Source: Bacteroidia bacterium
GTDB taxonomy: Bacteria > Bacteroidota > Bacteroidia > Flavobacteriales > Flavobacteriaceae
Direction: 5' to 3'
Assembly (NCBI GenBank): GCA_030428705.1
Contig: JAUIDI010000003.1
Coordinates: 372,001 to 436,000 of the forward strand
DNA length: 64,000 nt
A program made the translations under genes and the position numbers. This document shows, one piece after another, positions 36,350-45,057 of the stretch; position 1 is the first letter of the stretch, and each line of letters starts with the position of its first letter. The notes beneath the pieces were generated by a model, which worked only from the letters and a program-made list of their open reading frames with translations, made no database searches and was not told the origin of the DNA.

Positions 36350-37414
36350 TTAAGTCCATATTTTTTGAAGAAAGCGAATGAAATTCAAGTGCATGATATT
36401 CTCGATATCTTTGTTCGAGTATCCACGTTTCGACAAAAGAGCGGGGATTTTTTGTAAGTCCGCGATTGTGTCCAAATCCGTCGGACATTGTTCTTTGCCG
36501 AACCCTCCATCAAGATCTGTTCCTATGCCCACATGGTTTGGGTTACCTGCCAATTGGCAAATGTGGTCGATATTATCGAGCATCTGCGATAAGGAGACGT
36601 TCATACCTTCAGGGGTCGATTGTCCGCGTACCCAATTGGGAACCATCATCCATGCATCCAAGGCTACCCCGATAACCGCGCCCCTATTGACCAGTTCCTT
36701 AATCTGTTCATCGGAGAATTGCCTATTGTGATCGACCAAGGCCCTACAATTGTTATGGCTTGCCCAAAGCGACCCTTGATAACAATCCATGGTTTCCCAA
36801 AAGCTTTCATCACATAGATGTGTTGCATCCAGAATAAGGTTCAGGCGTTCGATTTCCTTTAATAACGCTTTGCCCTTTGTGCCGATTCCACCTGACGAAT
36901 CGGTGCCGAAAGCGTATGTTCCCGGACCGTAATGGGCCGGTCCGATGGCCCGTAGACCTTGCTCGTATGAAGTTTGCAGATGATCCAAGGTGATAATGGA
37001 ATCGGCCCCTTCGAGACTTAAGATGTACCCTATCGGTTTTTTTCCGTCATTTTTTCTCCAAAGTTCCAAATGTGCCTCAAGGTCGTGATTGTTTTTGATC
37101 TGCACCATTTCACCGATGGCTTCCATCGATCGGTACCAGGCCAATTGTCCCTGTGTCTGTGCCCAGGCCTGTTGGGGTGAATTCCATCCCGGTAGTGGAT
37201 TGTCCCTTTGCACATAACGTGCGATCTGGGTAGCCGTACAAAGGCCGATATTGCCTTTGCGCATGGCATCCAGTGAGACGGTATTCTTGCCGCGATCGGG
37301 CTTGTCGGCCATGCCCGTTTCGCTTTTGCGTATCTCATCGACCGTCCAAGTGAGGTCTCGGTTCCATTCCATGGCGTTCATTGCCAGATCGAGATGTGCA
37401 TCGAAAATAAACAT
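36350..37414 (-). CDS. Membrane dipeptidase, peptidase family M19 (354 aa)
   Basis: Zinc dipeptidase related to renal dipeptidase, a family that splits L-L and L-D dipeptides. Metal-binding His7-x-Asp9 (DAHLDLA), Glu in LSLEGADS, and His residues in LDATHL and SHNNCR are present. No signal peptide is seen, so it is likely cytosolic. Its ATG overlaps the stop of the PLP enzyme by one base (TGATG). Position as last gene of the operon suggests it frees D-amino acids from dipeptides, which the upstream PLP enzyme then degrades. Confidence 0.9.
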   Translation of the reverse strand: MFIFDAHLDLAMNAMEWNRDLTWTVDEIRKSETGMADKPDRGKNTVSLDAMRKGNIGLCTATQIARYVQRDNPLPGWNSPQQAWAQTQGQLAWYRSMEAIGEMVQIKNNHDLEAHLELWRKNDGKKPIGYILSLEGADSIITLDHLQTSYEQGLRAIGPAHYGPGTYAFGTDSSGGIGTKGKALLKEIERLNLILDATHLCDESFWETMDCYQGSLWASHNNCRALVDHNRQFSDEQIKELVNRGAVIGVALDAWMMVPNWVRGQSTPEGMNVSLSQMLDNIDHICQLAGNPNHVGIGTDLDGGFGKEQCPTDLDTIADLQKIPALLSKRGYSNKDIENIMHLNFIRFLQKIWT

Positions 37415-38529
37415 CAGATGGTTATGCTTTGGTTACGGGCGGCCACTTTCCAAACCGTAGTGATCCGTCCTTCTTCGACTACCTGCAAGTTTTCGTATTT
37501 GGCCACTGTAGGGCAAATATGTACCGGGATGGCGTAAACAACATCGCCGATAGTATAGGAATCATTATTTTCACATTCAAGTACAAAATGTTCCTCACTT
37601 TGCCCGACCTGTTTGCAATCGTCACCAAGATTTAGAAATCGAACCCTTGGAAAAGGCATTTCCGAGGCCATCGATTTATGCCCAAGATCAAGACAAATTG
37701 TTTTGTTATCAGGTTTGCTGATGACCCTTGTCATAAGCACGGCGGCAGGAATGAAATCCATTTCAGGGAACAGTTTGGCATACCCTTCATCCCATAGTAA
37801 GGTTGTTCCCGGACTTGCATCGACACCTTTACGATTGGCGTGAAAGGGAAATGACGGGGATCCACCGGCTACGATATCTTTGACCATAATTCCATGGGCT
37901 TCGATTCTCTTTTTTAGGTCCGATACAATTTCGAATGCCGAATCACAGGCTTGTTTTCTTTCCTTCGGATCCGGATTACGAATATGCCCGTCGTACACAT
38001 GTAATCCTTGAGGCTCGATTTCAGGAATTTTGTTCATGGTACTGTATAAACGAACTGCTTCTTCTCCGGGAAGAATCCCTGTCCTGTTCATACCATTATT
38101 GATATCCATCCAAAGTGAAACCTTCATTTCCTTCTCTTTTGCCAACTGGACGAACCTGTCCAATATTGTTTCATTGTCCACCAACGCAGAAAATTTAGAT
38201 TCGGGAAAGGTCCTCATCAGTTCGAGAAAACGATTCATATTGGCCCCGACGGGCTGCATGGCCAATAAAATGTCTGGGGCTCTACACAAAGCCAATAGTT
38301 CGGCTTCGGCGATTGTGGCACACTTGAACTTTTCGATATCGGCATCAAGTTGCATTTTTATGATCTCGGCATTTTTATGCGTCTTGATATGTGGCCGTAA
38401 TCGTGAAGTTCCGCGGGCCATCGAAATCATTGTATTTATGTTTTTGGCTATTCTATCAGGATATACCAATAAAGAAGGCGTGACTACCTCAGAAGTATCA
38501 TTTAAAGAGTACCAATCGCTGTTTTTCAC
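37414..38529 (-). CDS. D-threonine aldolase/D-serine dehydratase-type PLP enzyme (371 aa)
   Basis: Fold-type III PLP enzyme with an alanine-racemase-like barrel. RPHIKTHK at 45-52 holds the PLP lysine (Lys49 expected). The motif VHICPTV gives His337 and Cys339, the zinc ligands of eukaryotic-type D-serine dehydratase and D-threonine aldolase. WMDINNGMNRTGI is the conserved PLP phosphate region. It should split or deaminate a D-beta-hydroxy-amino acid in the cytosol. Sequence alone does not decide between aldolase and dehydratase. The adjacent RidA favours dehydratase, because dehydratases release an enamine that RidA hydrolyses. Confidence 0.88.
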   Translation of the reverse strand: MKNSDWYSLNDTSEVVTPSLLVYPDRIAKNINTMISMARGTSRLRPHIKTHKNAEIIKMQLDADIEKFKCATIAEAELLALCRAPDILLAMQPVGANMNRFLELMRTFPESKFSALVDNETILDRFVQLAKEKEMKVSLWMDINNGMNRTGILPGEEAVRLYSTMNKIPEIEPQGLHVYDGHIRNPDPKERKQACDSAFEIVSDLKKRIEAHGIMVKDIVAGGSPSFPFHANRKGVDASPGTTLLWDEGYAKLFPEMDFIPAAVLMTRVISKPDNKTICLDLGHKSMASEMPFPRVRFLNLGDDCKQVGQSEEHFVLECENNDSYTIGDVVYAIPVHICPTVAKYENLQVVEEGRITTVWKVAARNQSITI

Positions 38530-38540
38530 TATCCTTATTT

Positions 38541-39008
38541 TTAATACAGTTCGAACATGGCCTCGATTTCCACGGCGATTCCTCCCGGCAGCATCATACC
38601 AACGGCACTTCGCACCCCGACCCCATTATCGGATCCAAAAACATCGGCCATCAATTCGCTAAACCCATTGATGACCAAAGGGTGATCGCCAAAATCAGGA
38701 GTACAATTGACCATGCCCAAAGTCTTAACGATGCGCTTTATCCGATCAACTTCCCCGAAATGAGTGGTTATCGTTGACAGCATGGTGAGCCCTACCTGAC
38801 GGGCGGCACGTTTTCCACCATCGAGATCGAGTGTATCTCCGACTCGACCTTTGAATAAAGTACCATCGGTGTTCACAGGCCCTTGACCGGAAACGTACAA
38901 AAAATTATCGATGACCAAAACGGGTTTGTAAAGCCCTGCCGGAGGTGGTGCAGGGGGCAAAGTAAGCCCTGAGGCCTTGATTCTTTCAGAAGGTTTGTTG
39001 TCGCTCAT
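38541..39008 (-). CDS. RidA-family enamine/imine deaminase (155 aa)
   Basis: Cytosolic RidA/YjgF homologue that hydrolyses reactive enamines to ketoacids and ammonia. The ATG at 39008 gives MSDNKPSERIKASGLTLPP and follows the permease stop by 10 bases. An upstream in-frame start would run into that permease gene. The body has FLYVSGQGPVNTDG and the C-terminal VRSAVGMMLPGGIAVEIEA; the Arg and Glu in this last block match RidA pocket residues. At about 155 residues it belongs to the longer RidA subfamily. The next gene starts 11 bases on. Confidence 0.88.
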   Translation of the reverse strand: MSDNKPSERIKASGLTLPPAPPPAGLYKPVLVIDNFLYVSGQGPVNTDGTLFKGRVGDTLDLDGGKRAARQVGLTMLSTITTHFGEVDRIKRIVKTLGMVNCTPDFGDHPLVINGFSELMADVFGSDNGVGVRSAVGMMLPGGIAVEIEAMFELY

Positions 39009-39018
39009 AAGAAAAAAA

Positions 39019-40335
39019 TTAAATGAATATATCCAAAACCAGGACACCGATAAGGCCCATTACACCAACGGTGGTCTCCATCACCGTCCAGGTTTTCAGT
39101 GTATCTTTTATCGAGAGGTTGAAATACTCTTTGTACAACCAGAACCCGCCGTCGTTTACATGGGAGAACATCAAACTGCCGGACCCGATGGCCAAGACCA
39201 TCAACTCGGCGTTTATTCCGGTATTGGTCACCAAGGGAAGGGCGATTCCCGCTGCGGTCAAACCAGCTACGGTGGCAGATCCTACGCAGACTCGGATAAC
39301 CGTTGCGATCAGCCATGCCAAAACCAAAGGTGAAATTGTGGAACCTTTGAGCATCTCACCAATATAATCGCTTACACCGCTGTCGATCAAGATTTGTTTC
39401 AATGCTCCGGCCCCGGCAATAATCAACAATACCATAGTGATACCGGAAACGGCATTAGCGACCGTATCCATTACCTCGACCATCGTTCTACCCCTACGTA
39501 GTCCTAAAGTGTATATCGCAACCAGTACCGATATCAGCATGGCCATTACCGGATCGCCCAAAATAGCTGTCGTTTTTCTAAGAATATTCCCTTCGGGAAG
39601 AATCAATGCCATTACCGATGCGAGCCCGATCAGTATTACCGGCAACAATGCGGTCAGAATACTTGTTGCTGTACCTGGCATTTCTTCATCGGTCAACACC
39701 TTTGGATTTAAAAAGGCCTTTAACGGAGTTGCCTTTATGTTTTTTATGGTTCGCGAAAATAACGGTCCGGCGACAACGATGGCCGGAATGGCGATAACAA
39801 TTCCGTAAAGCAAGGTTTTACCGATATCGGCCCCGAACATGACGGCTATTCCCGTTGGGGCAGGGTGTGGTGGCAAGTAACCATGTGTCACTGACAAAGA
39901 GGCCAACATGGGTAGCCCAACATAGATTAAGGGAAGCCCTGTGGTCGCCGCTATTGTAAAGACCAAAGGAACAAGGATGACGAATCCTACGGTGTAGAAC
40001 ATGGGAATGCCAACGATGAACCCCGTTAAAACCACTGCCCATTGTACGTTTTTCTTTCCGAATTTGTTCACCAACTGCATGGTGATACGTTGGGCGGCAC
40101 CACTATCGGCCACTAATTTTCCGAGCATGGCACCCAACCCGAGTATAAGGATCAAGTAGCCCAAGGTGCTTCCAATACCCTTTTGAATGGCTTGGACCGT
40201 CTCTAGAAAGTCCATGCCTTCGGCAATTCCCACTAAAATTGATACAATAATAAAAGATAAAAAGGCATTGAGTTTGAATCGAACTATAAGGATGAAAAGA
40301 AGTACGATTCCGGCAATTACGATGGCCAAGGGCAT
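39019..40335 (-). CDS. GntP-family permease (438 aa)
   Basis: Inner-membrane proton symporter with about 12 to 14 hydrophobic segments. Family features are LGLGAMLGKLVADSGAA near 80, YLPPHPAPTG near 165 and HVNDGGFWLYKEYF near 395. GntP members carry gluconate or, in the DsdX branch, D-serine. As first gene before RidA, a D-hydroxy-amino acid PLP lyase and a dipeptidase, D-serine or D-threonine is a better guess than gluconate; no gluconate kinase is near. A possible TATATTTG -7 box lies just upstream. Confidence 0.88.
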   Translation of the reverse strand: MPLAIVIAGIVLLFILIVRFKLNAFLSFIIVSILVGIAEGMDFLETVQAIQKGIGSTLGYLILILGLGAMLGKLVADSGAAQRITMQLVNKFGKKNVQWAVVLTGFIVGIPMFYTVGFVILVPLVFTIAATTGLPLIYVGLPMLASLSVTHGYLPPHPAPTGIAVMFGADIGKTLLYGIVIAIPAIVVAGPLFSRTIKNIKATPLKAFLNPKVLTDEEMPGTATSILTALLPVILIGLASVMALILPEGNILRKTTAILGDPVMAMLISVLVAIYTLGLRRGRTMVEVMDTVANAVSGITMVLLIIAGAGALKQILIDSGVSDYIGEMLKGSTISPLVLAWLIATVIRVCVGSATVAGLTAAGIALPLVTNTGINAELMVLAIGSGSLMFSHVNDGGFWLYKEYFNLSIKDTLKTWTVMETTVGVMGLIGVLVLDIFI

Positions 40336-40359
40336 AGCGAATACTTTAAATCAAGTAAT

Positions 40360-40367
40360 CAAATATA
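40360..40367 (-). promoter_or_regulatory. Possible -7 box of the D-amino-acid operon
   Basis: On the minus strand the bases read TATATTTG, an exact TAnnTTTG match 24 bases before the permease ATG. No -33 TTG is seen in the expected place. Confidence 0.35.
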
Positions 40368-40400
40368 CCATTTTGCCCATATAACGGAATCTATTCTATA

Positions 40401-40434
40401 AAAAAAGGAGGAGTTCAAAAGCTCCTCCTTTTTT
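40401..40434. terminator. Strong hairpin terminator after aqpZ
   Basis: AAAAAAGGAGGAG (40401-40413) and CTCCTCCTTTTTT (40422-40434) are perfect arms around an eight-base loop. On the minus strand the stem is followed by T residues, seven bases past the aquaporin stop. The symmetric tracts would allow termination in both directions. Confidence 0.85.
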
Positions 40435-40441
40435 CAGGACT

Positions 40442-41134
40442 TCAGTCGTTTGTTTCGGGAGACAGAAATTTGTAAAGCAATCCGGCGAGTATTGCGCCTA
40501 TAATCGGTGCCACAATAAAAAGCCATAACTGGCCCAAAGCCCAATCACCTACAAAAAGTGCCTGACTGATGCTTCGCGCCGGGTTGACCGAAGTGTTCGT
40601 AACAGGAATACTTATCAGATGAATAAGCGTCAAACACAACCCTATGGCCAATCCCGCAAAACCTTCTGGAGCTTTGGTATAGGTAGATCCCAAAATCACA
40701 AAAAGGAATATAAAGGTCATTACAATTTCGGTTACCAAGGCCGAGGTCATTCCATAACCTCCTGGGGAATGTTCGCCATATCCATTGGCAGCAAAACCAC
40801 CGATGCCTTCGTACCCCATTTGCCCCGTAACGATTACGTACAATATTGCCGCTCCTGCAATGGCCCCGGTAATCTGGGCAATAATATAGGGTATCAGGTC
40901 TTTTCCATCGAACCGGCCACCGATCCAAAGACCGATCGACACTGCCGGGTTCAAATGACAGCCCGAAATATGACCAATGGCATAGGCCATGGTCACCACG
41001 GTAAGGCCGAAGGCAAGCGCGACCCCAACAAAACCGATTCCCACATCTGGAAATCCTGCTGCAAGGACTGCACTGCCACATCCTCCAAGAACCAACCAAA
41101 GGGTTCCGATAAATTCAGCGATTAATTTTTTCAT
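40442..41134 (-). CDS. aqpZ: Aquaporin Z-type water channel (230 aa)
   Basis: Six membrane segments and two half-helices with intact NPA boxes at 62-64 (HLNPAVS) and 184-186 (SVNPARS). The pore constriction appears to be Phe42, His172, Thr181 and Arg187, the wide-His water-specific pattern rather than the glycerol type. Length and motif spacing match AqpZ. It has its own terminator, so it is probably transcribed alone. The leader from 41135 to 41298 is very AT-rich and shared with the divergent gene; no exact promoter box was found in it. Confidence 0.95.
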   Translation of the reverse strand: MKKLIAEFIGTLWLVLGGCGSAVLAAGFPDVGIGFVGVALAFGLTVVTMAYAIGHISGCHLNPAVSIGLWIGGRFDGKDLIPYIIAQITGAIAGAAILYVIVTGQMGYEGIGGFAANGYGEHSPGGYGMTSALVTEIVMTFIFLFVILGSTYTKAPEGFAGLAIGLCLTLIHLISIPVTNTSVNPARSISQALFVGDWALGQLWLFIVAPIIGAILAGLLYKFLSPETND

Positions 41135-41298
41135 CTTAAAAAAGTTTTAGTTAACGATTCAAATGTTAGTGTCGTTCAATTTAGTTAAAAAAATCTTAAT
41201 TATTGAAATAAAACTATTTCTCGAATAGAATTAATAAACTGATAATTAGAAAAATGTGACCTTTTCTTTTTTATCTTGTTATCTCAAATAAGACGGAA

Positions 41299-42561
41299 AT
41301 GAAAAAAAGGGATTTTCTTAAGCGTTTGGGACAGGCGACGGTCGTTTCTCCTTTTCTGCCCATGGGCCTTCATGCTCAAAATGATACGAATGCCAAGCCC
41401 TATCCCATGGGTAATAGCGAAGAATTCTGGGAACGGATACGTGAAGATTACGTATTAAAGCCCGACTACATAAACTTAGAGAACGGCTATTACAATTTTG
41501 TTCCTCAGCCCACCTTGAACAAATTTATCGAATACGTCAAAATGGTAAATTATGAGGCTTCCTATTATATGCGCACGGTACAGTGGGACAATAAAAGAAG
41601 TGTGGCCGATCGTTTGGCCCAACTTGTCAATTGCAATCCCGAAGAATTGGTGATTACACGGAATGCCACTGAGTCATTGGACTTGATTTCAGGAGGTTTC
41701 CCATGGAAAAAAGGCGATGAGGCCATTTTTGCGGAGCAGGATTACGGTGCCATGCAAGAGCATTTCAAGCTGATGGCCGAGAAGTATGGAATCGTGAACA
41801 AGATTATTTCGGTTCCCAATCATCCGAAATCGGATGAGGAAATCGTCGCCCTATACGAAGAACAAATTACGCCAAAGACTAAACTTATCATGGTCTGTCA
41901 CATGATCAATATCACCGGACATATTCTTCCGATCCGGAAAATTTGCGATATGGCACACGGTTATGGAGTAGAAGTTATGGTCGATGGCGCCCATTGTGTT
42001 GGTCATTTTGATGTTGATATAAAAGCACTTGATTGCGACTACTATGGTTCAAGTTTGCATAAATGGCTGAGTACACCTTTAGGTGCAGGGCTTTTGTTCG
42101 TTAAAAAGGACAAGATCTCGAAATTATGGCCGCTTTTGGCTGAACACGACCGTAAACCCGATGACATCAGTCGGTTGAACCATACTGGTACCCATCCTGT
42201 GCATACGGATCTGGCCATCAATGATGCCATTGATTATCTTGAAATGATAGGAATGGAACGAAAGGAAAAACGGCTTCGCTTTGTTCAGCGCTATTGGAGC
42301 GATCAACTTCGTGATGTAGAGCATGTAGTTATCAATACGCCGATCGAGGAACATAGAAGTTGCGGTATCGCCAATGTCGGTATTTCCCACATCAAACCAG
42401 CGGATTTGGCCAAAACATTGATGGAAGAGTTCAAGATCTTTACCGTTGCCATAGATGGTGCCAATGTGCATGGCTGTCGAATAACACCCAATGTCTATAC
42501 CAGTACCAAAGAATTGGATGCCTTCGTGGCGGCAATGAAGACCTTGGCCGCAAGGACTTAG
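41299..42561 (+). CDS. Class V aminotransferase/isopenicillin-N-epimerase-like PLP protein (420 aa)
   Basis: Fold-type I PLP enzyme of the class V group (cysteine desulfurase, isopenicillin N epimerase). The PLP lysine is Lys255 in SSLHKWLSTPLGAG. The cofactor Asp lies in VMVDGAHCVGHFD near 228-230 and TRNATESLD is near 120. The N-terminus MKKRDFLKRLGQATVVSPF, then HAQ, looks like an exported twin-arginine leader with Lys-Arg in place of Arg-Arg. The reaction is unknown; epimerase and lyase activities both occur in this subfamily. It is transcribed divergently from aqpZ. Confidence 0.83.
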   Translation: MKKRDFLKRLGQATVVSPFLPMGLHAQNDTNAKPYPMGNSEEFWERIREDYVLKPDYINLENGYYNFVPQPTLNKFIEYVKMVNYEASYYMRTVQWDNKRSVADRLAQLVNCNPEELVITRNATESLDLISGGFPWKKGDEAIFAEQDYGAMQEHFKLMAEKYGIVNKIISVPNHPKSDEEIVALYEEQITPKTKLIMVCHMINITGHILPIRKICDMAHGYGVEVMVDGAHCVGHFDVDIKALDCDYYGSSLHKWLSTPLGAGLLFVKKDKISKLWPLLAEHDRKPDDISRLNHTGTHPVHTDLAINDAIDYLEMIGMERKEKRLRFVQRYWSDQLRDVEHVVINTPIEEHRSCGIANVGISHIKPADLAKTLMEEFKIFTVAIDGANVHGCRITPNVYTSTKELDAFVAAMKTLAART

Positions 42562-42622
42562 GAATAAGAATTCGTATTCATCTTAAAAAGGCAGTTCATC
42601 TATAAACAAATATTGAACTGGA

Positions 42623-44059
42623 TTACCTTAGGGATAGGTCATCGGCAATCTCATCAGGCGTTTTAAGATGCGATTTTGACTTTCTTTTTTCCATCGATGC
42701 CAACTGACTTTCATCAAACTTGGCCGGATCTTTGGTGTATTGTACCCGCCAGATTTTTCCCTGTTTTGATTCGGAGATATATAAAGAGCCGTCAGGTCCT
42801 TCGGCAAGCCCCATGGGCCTATACTTCGCATCCTGCATTATGGTCAAGGTATCCTTGCCCGTAAAACCATCGGCAAAAACTTCCCACTCGCCTGTTGGTT
42901 TTCCATCTTTAAATGGTATAAAAGCAACAACATACCCGGCCTGCGGGTAAGGAGCACGGTTGGTAGACCCATGGAAAGCGATAAAGGCGCCTTTTTTATA
43001 ACGTTCGGGAAACAGGTCGCCTCTATAAAACAATAAATCGTTCGGAGCCCAATGTGCAGGCATACCCATGAGCGGGTCTTTATATTCCCTCGCTTCTTTT
43101 TTTCCGTCCCCACCATATTCGGGGGCGAGCATTTTTTTCTTTTTGAAATGATCGTAATAGGTATAGGGCCACCCAAAGTCATCGCCTTTTTCGATTTTCA
43201 TAAACTCTTCGGCGGGCAAAACTGCCTGTTCCCATTTGCTATAATAATGTGAGGCATGATTGTGCAGATAGTCGCGCCCGTGCTGTATGGCATATAAACC
43301 GTTATCATTTTCGTTCCAAGAGATACCCACAACGCTACGTATTCCGGTCGCGAACATTTCGCCGTCCGCTTGAAACTGCCCTAGTTTGTTCTCGTCGAAT
43401 TTCCAAATACTTCCTAGTTCACTGCGAAGCGGGCATGGATGCATGCCTTTCACATTACCGGGTTGGGAATTTTGGTCCTCACAGGCATTCGTCGGGGCAC
43501 TGAAGGTAACGTACATGTTTCCCTTATTATCGAAGGCCAGACATTTGGCGTTATGCCATCTTTTTGGAAATTGATCTGTAACGATAATTTCAGGAATTCC
43601 TTTCGGTACTAGCAGGCCCGGGGTAAGTTCTTGCCGATACACTACCTGTTCGGAACTAAAATAAAGATAGCCGTTGTGAATGCGCATTTCGGTTCCGAAA
43701 TTGCCGTCGTTCGGGTAATCACCCCAACGTTTAATAATATCGGCACGCCCGTCTCCTGTGGTATCACGAAGTGCCATATTGCCATTTCTGCCCGTTTCGG
43801 TACGTAGCTTGACATAAATATCCCCATTGCCCCTTATGGCCAAATGTCGTGCCGGGCCAATACTATCGGCGACCACTATGGCTTCAAACCCATCTGGAAA
43901 GTAAAGCCCGCCATTGACTTCTTCGACATCGCTAGCTGTATTCTTTTTTTTGTCGATGTCATTTTTCGCCGGTAAATCGGTTTGGGCGTTCTTTTCCTGA
44001 TTTTTACAGTTGATCAGAAAAAGGCCTATAAAACCGATTAAAAATATTCTTGACCGCAT
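42623..44059 (-). CDS. Sorbosone-dehydrogenase-like PQQ beta-propeller lipoprotein (478 aa)
   Basis: Periplasmic or envelope beta-propeller of the glucose/sorbosone dehydrogenase superfamily. The ATG at 44059 gives MRSRIFLIGFIGLFLINC, a lipobox leader with Cys18. An in-frame start at 44167 would bury this leader behind 36 residues and is less likely. Supporting motifs are RHLAIRGNGDIYVKL, GIRSVVGISWNEND, HGRDYLHNH and MGLAEGPDGSLYISES. The last is the typical propeller blade before the C-terminus. It probably oxidises a sugar or aldose with PQQ, though no PQQ synthesis genes are in the window. It is divergent from the TonB gene. Confidence 0.83.
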   Translation of the reverse strand: MRSRIFLIGFIGLFLINCKNQEKNAQTDLPAKNDIDKKKNTASDVEEVNGGLYFPDGFEAIVVADSIGPARHLAIRGNGDIYVKLRTETGRNGNMALRDTTGDGRADIIKRWGDYPNDGNFGTEMRIHNGYLYFSSEQVVYRQELTPGLLVPKGIPEIIVTDQFPKRWHNAKCLAFDNKGNMYVTFSAPTNACEDQNSQPGNVKGMHPCPLRSELGSIWKFDENKLGQFQADGEMFATGIRSVVGISWNENDNGLYAIQHGRDYLHNHASHYYSKWEQAVLPAEEFMKIEKGDDFGWPYTYYDHFKKKKMLAPEYGGDGKKEAREYKDPLMGMPAHWAPNDLLFYRGDLFPERYKKGAFIAFHGSTNRAPYPQAGYVVAFIPFKDGKPTGEWEVFADGFTGKDTLTIMQDAKYRPMGLAEGPDGSLYISESKQGKIWRVQYTKDPAKFDESQLASMEKRKSKSHLKTPDEIADDLSLR

Positions 44060-44250
44060 GAATCCAATTTTGATATGGCTTAAAATCAGTCGTAAATATA
44101 AACTACTAGCGGCATTACCTATCCTTTTGGCCAAAGAATATCCGTTCATTTCCATTTCTAAGGCCATCTGAACCCGATTCCACTTTTGGACTACTACAAT
44201 GATTCGACCGTTTTAAAATTTACAGGTTTTCGTTCGTTCTAGGGAACAAA

Positions 44251-44278
44251 ATGATATTGCCTACCTGATAAATATCAT
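44251..44278. promoter_or_regulatory. Inverted repeat upstream of the TonB gene
   Basis: ATGATATT (44251-44258) and AATATCAT (44271-44278) are perfect eight-base arms 12 bases apart, 48 bases before the TonB ATG. Spacing and symmetry suit an operator, but such AT-rich arms may occur by chance. Confidence 0.3.
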
Positions 44279-44326
44279 AGGATGGTTTTTTGAAACAACT
44301 TATTTTCAATGCTTTAACCTTACGTC

Positions 44327-45049
44327 ATGGAACTCAAAAAGAACCCGAAAGCCGATTTGAACAGGGATAGCGGCCTGTTTTTTGTAATAGGCTTGACCTT
44401 GGTATTACTTATAACTTGGATGGCCTTGGAACATAAGACCTATCCGAAGGAAAATCTAGCCGTTGCGTCGATGAACATATCCGATGAATTGAAAGAAGAA
44501 GTTCCAATAACCGAAACGATAAAGACCCCACCACCGCCTCCGCCTCCATCTGCCCCTGAAGTCATCGAAATTGTGGAAGATGCCGCCGAAATAGAAGAGA
44601 CGATCATCGAGAGTACTGAAATTAGCCAAGAGACCGTAATAAAGGAAGTCGTTGAGGTCGATGATGTTGTCGTTGAGGAAGTTGAGGAAGAGATTTCAGT
44701 CCCTTTCGCGATTATAGAAAATGTGCCCATTTACCCCGGTTGCGAGAGTGCGAAAAGCAATGATGAGCGTAAAGCGTGTTTTCAAAAAAAAATGCAACAG
44801 CACATTGTAAAAGAGTTTCAGTACCCTGAGATAGCCGTTGAATTGAACATACAAGGTAAGGTCTATGTGCAGTTCGCCATAGACTCCAAAGGAAAAATAA
44901 CGGATATCAGAACAAGAGGGCCCGATCAGAATCTAGAACAGGAAGCCGCCCGTATCATAGCTCTTTTACCACAGATGACCCCAGGTAAGCAGCGAGGAGT
45001 GGCGGTAAAGGTGCCTTACAGTATACCCGTCAGTTTTAAATTGGAGTAG
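44327..45049 (+). CDS. TonB-family energy transducer (240 aa)
   Basis: Inner-membrane protein that couples the proton gradient to outer-membrane TonB-dependent receptors. A short cytoplasmic start is followed by one membrane anchor at about 16-35. A proline stretch (TPPPPPPPSAPE) near residue 65 and an acidic Glu/Val-rich linker to about 128 come next. The TonB C-terminal domain (YPEIAVELNIQGKVYVQFAID and VPYSIPVSF) fills the rest. No exbB, exbD or receptor gene is adjacent, so it is a stand-alone copy, which is common in Bacteroidota. Two cysteines (YPGCES and KACF) start the C-terminal domain. Confidence 0.92.
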   Translation: MELKKNPKADLNRDSGLFFVIGLTLVLLITWMALEHKTYPKENLAVASMNISDELKEEVPITETIKTPPPPPPPSAPEVIEIVEDAAEIEETIIESTEISQETVIKEVVEVDDVVVEEVEEEISVPFAIIENVPIYPGCESAKSNDERKACFQKKMQQHIVKEFQYPEIAVELNIQGKVYVQFAIDSKGKITDIRTRGPDQNLEQEAARIIALLPQMTPGKQRGVAVKVPYSIPVSFKLE

Positions 45050-45057
45050 CTGTTCAT

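Noticed and set aside
38030-38662. Plus-strand frame of 210 codons across the PLP enzyme and RidA genes
   Set aside because: It is antisense to two well-supported genes of the operon.
41160-41275. AT-rich imperfect repeats between aqpZ and the class V gene
   Set aside because: TTAATTAT-like words are expected in such AT-rich DNA and form no clean symmetric site.
44060-44167. Longer start for the sorbosone-dehydrogenase-like protein
   Set aside because: It would place 36 residues before an otherwise perfect lipobox leader.
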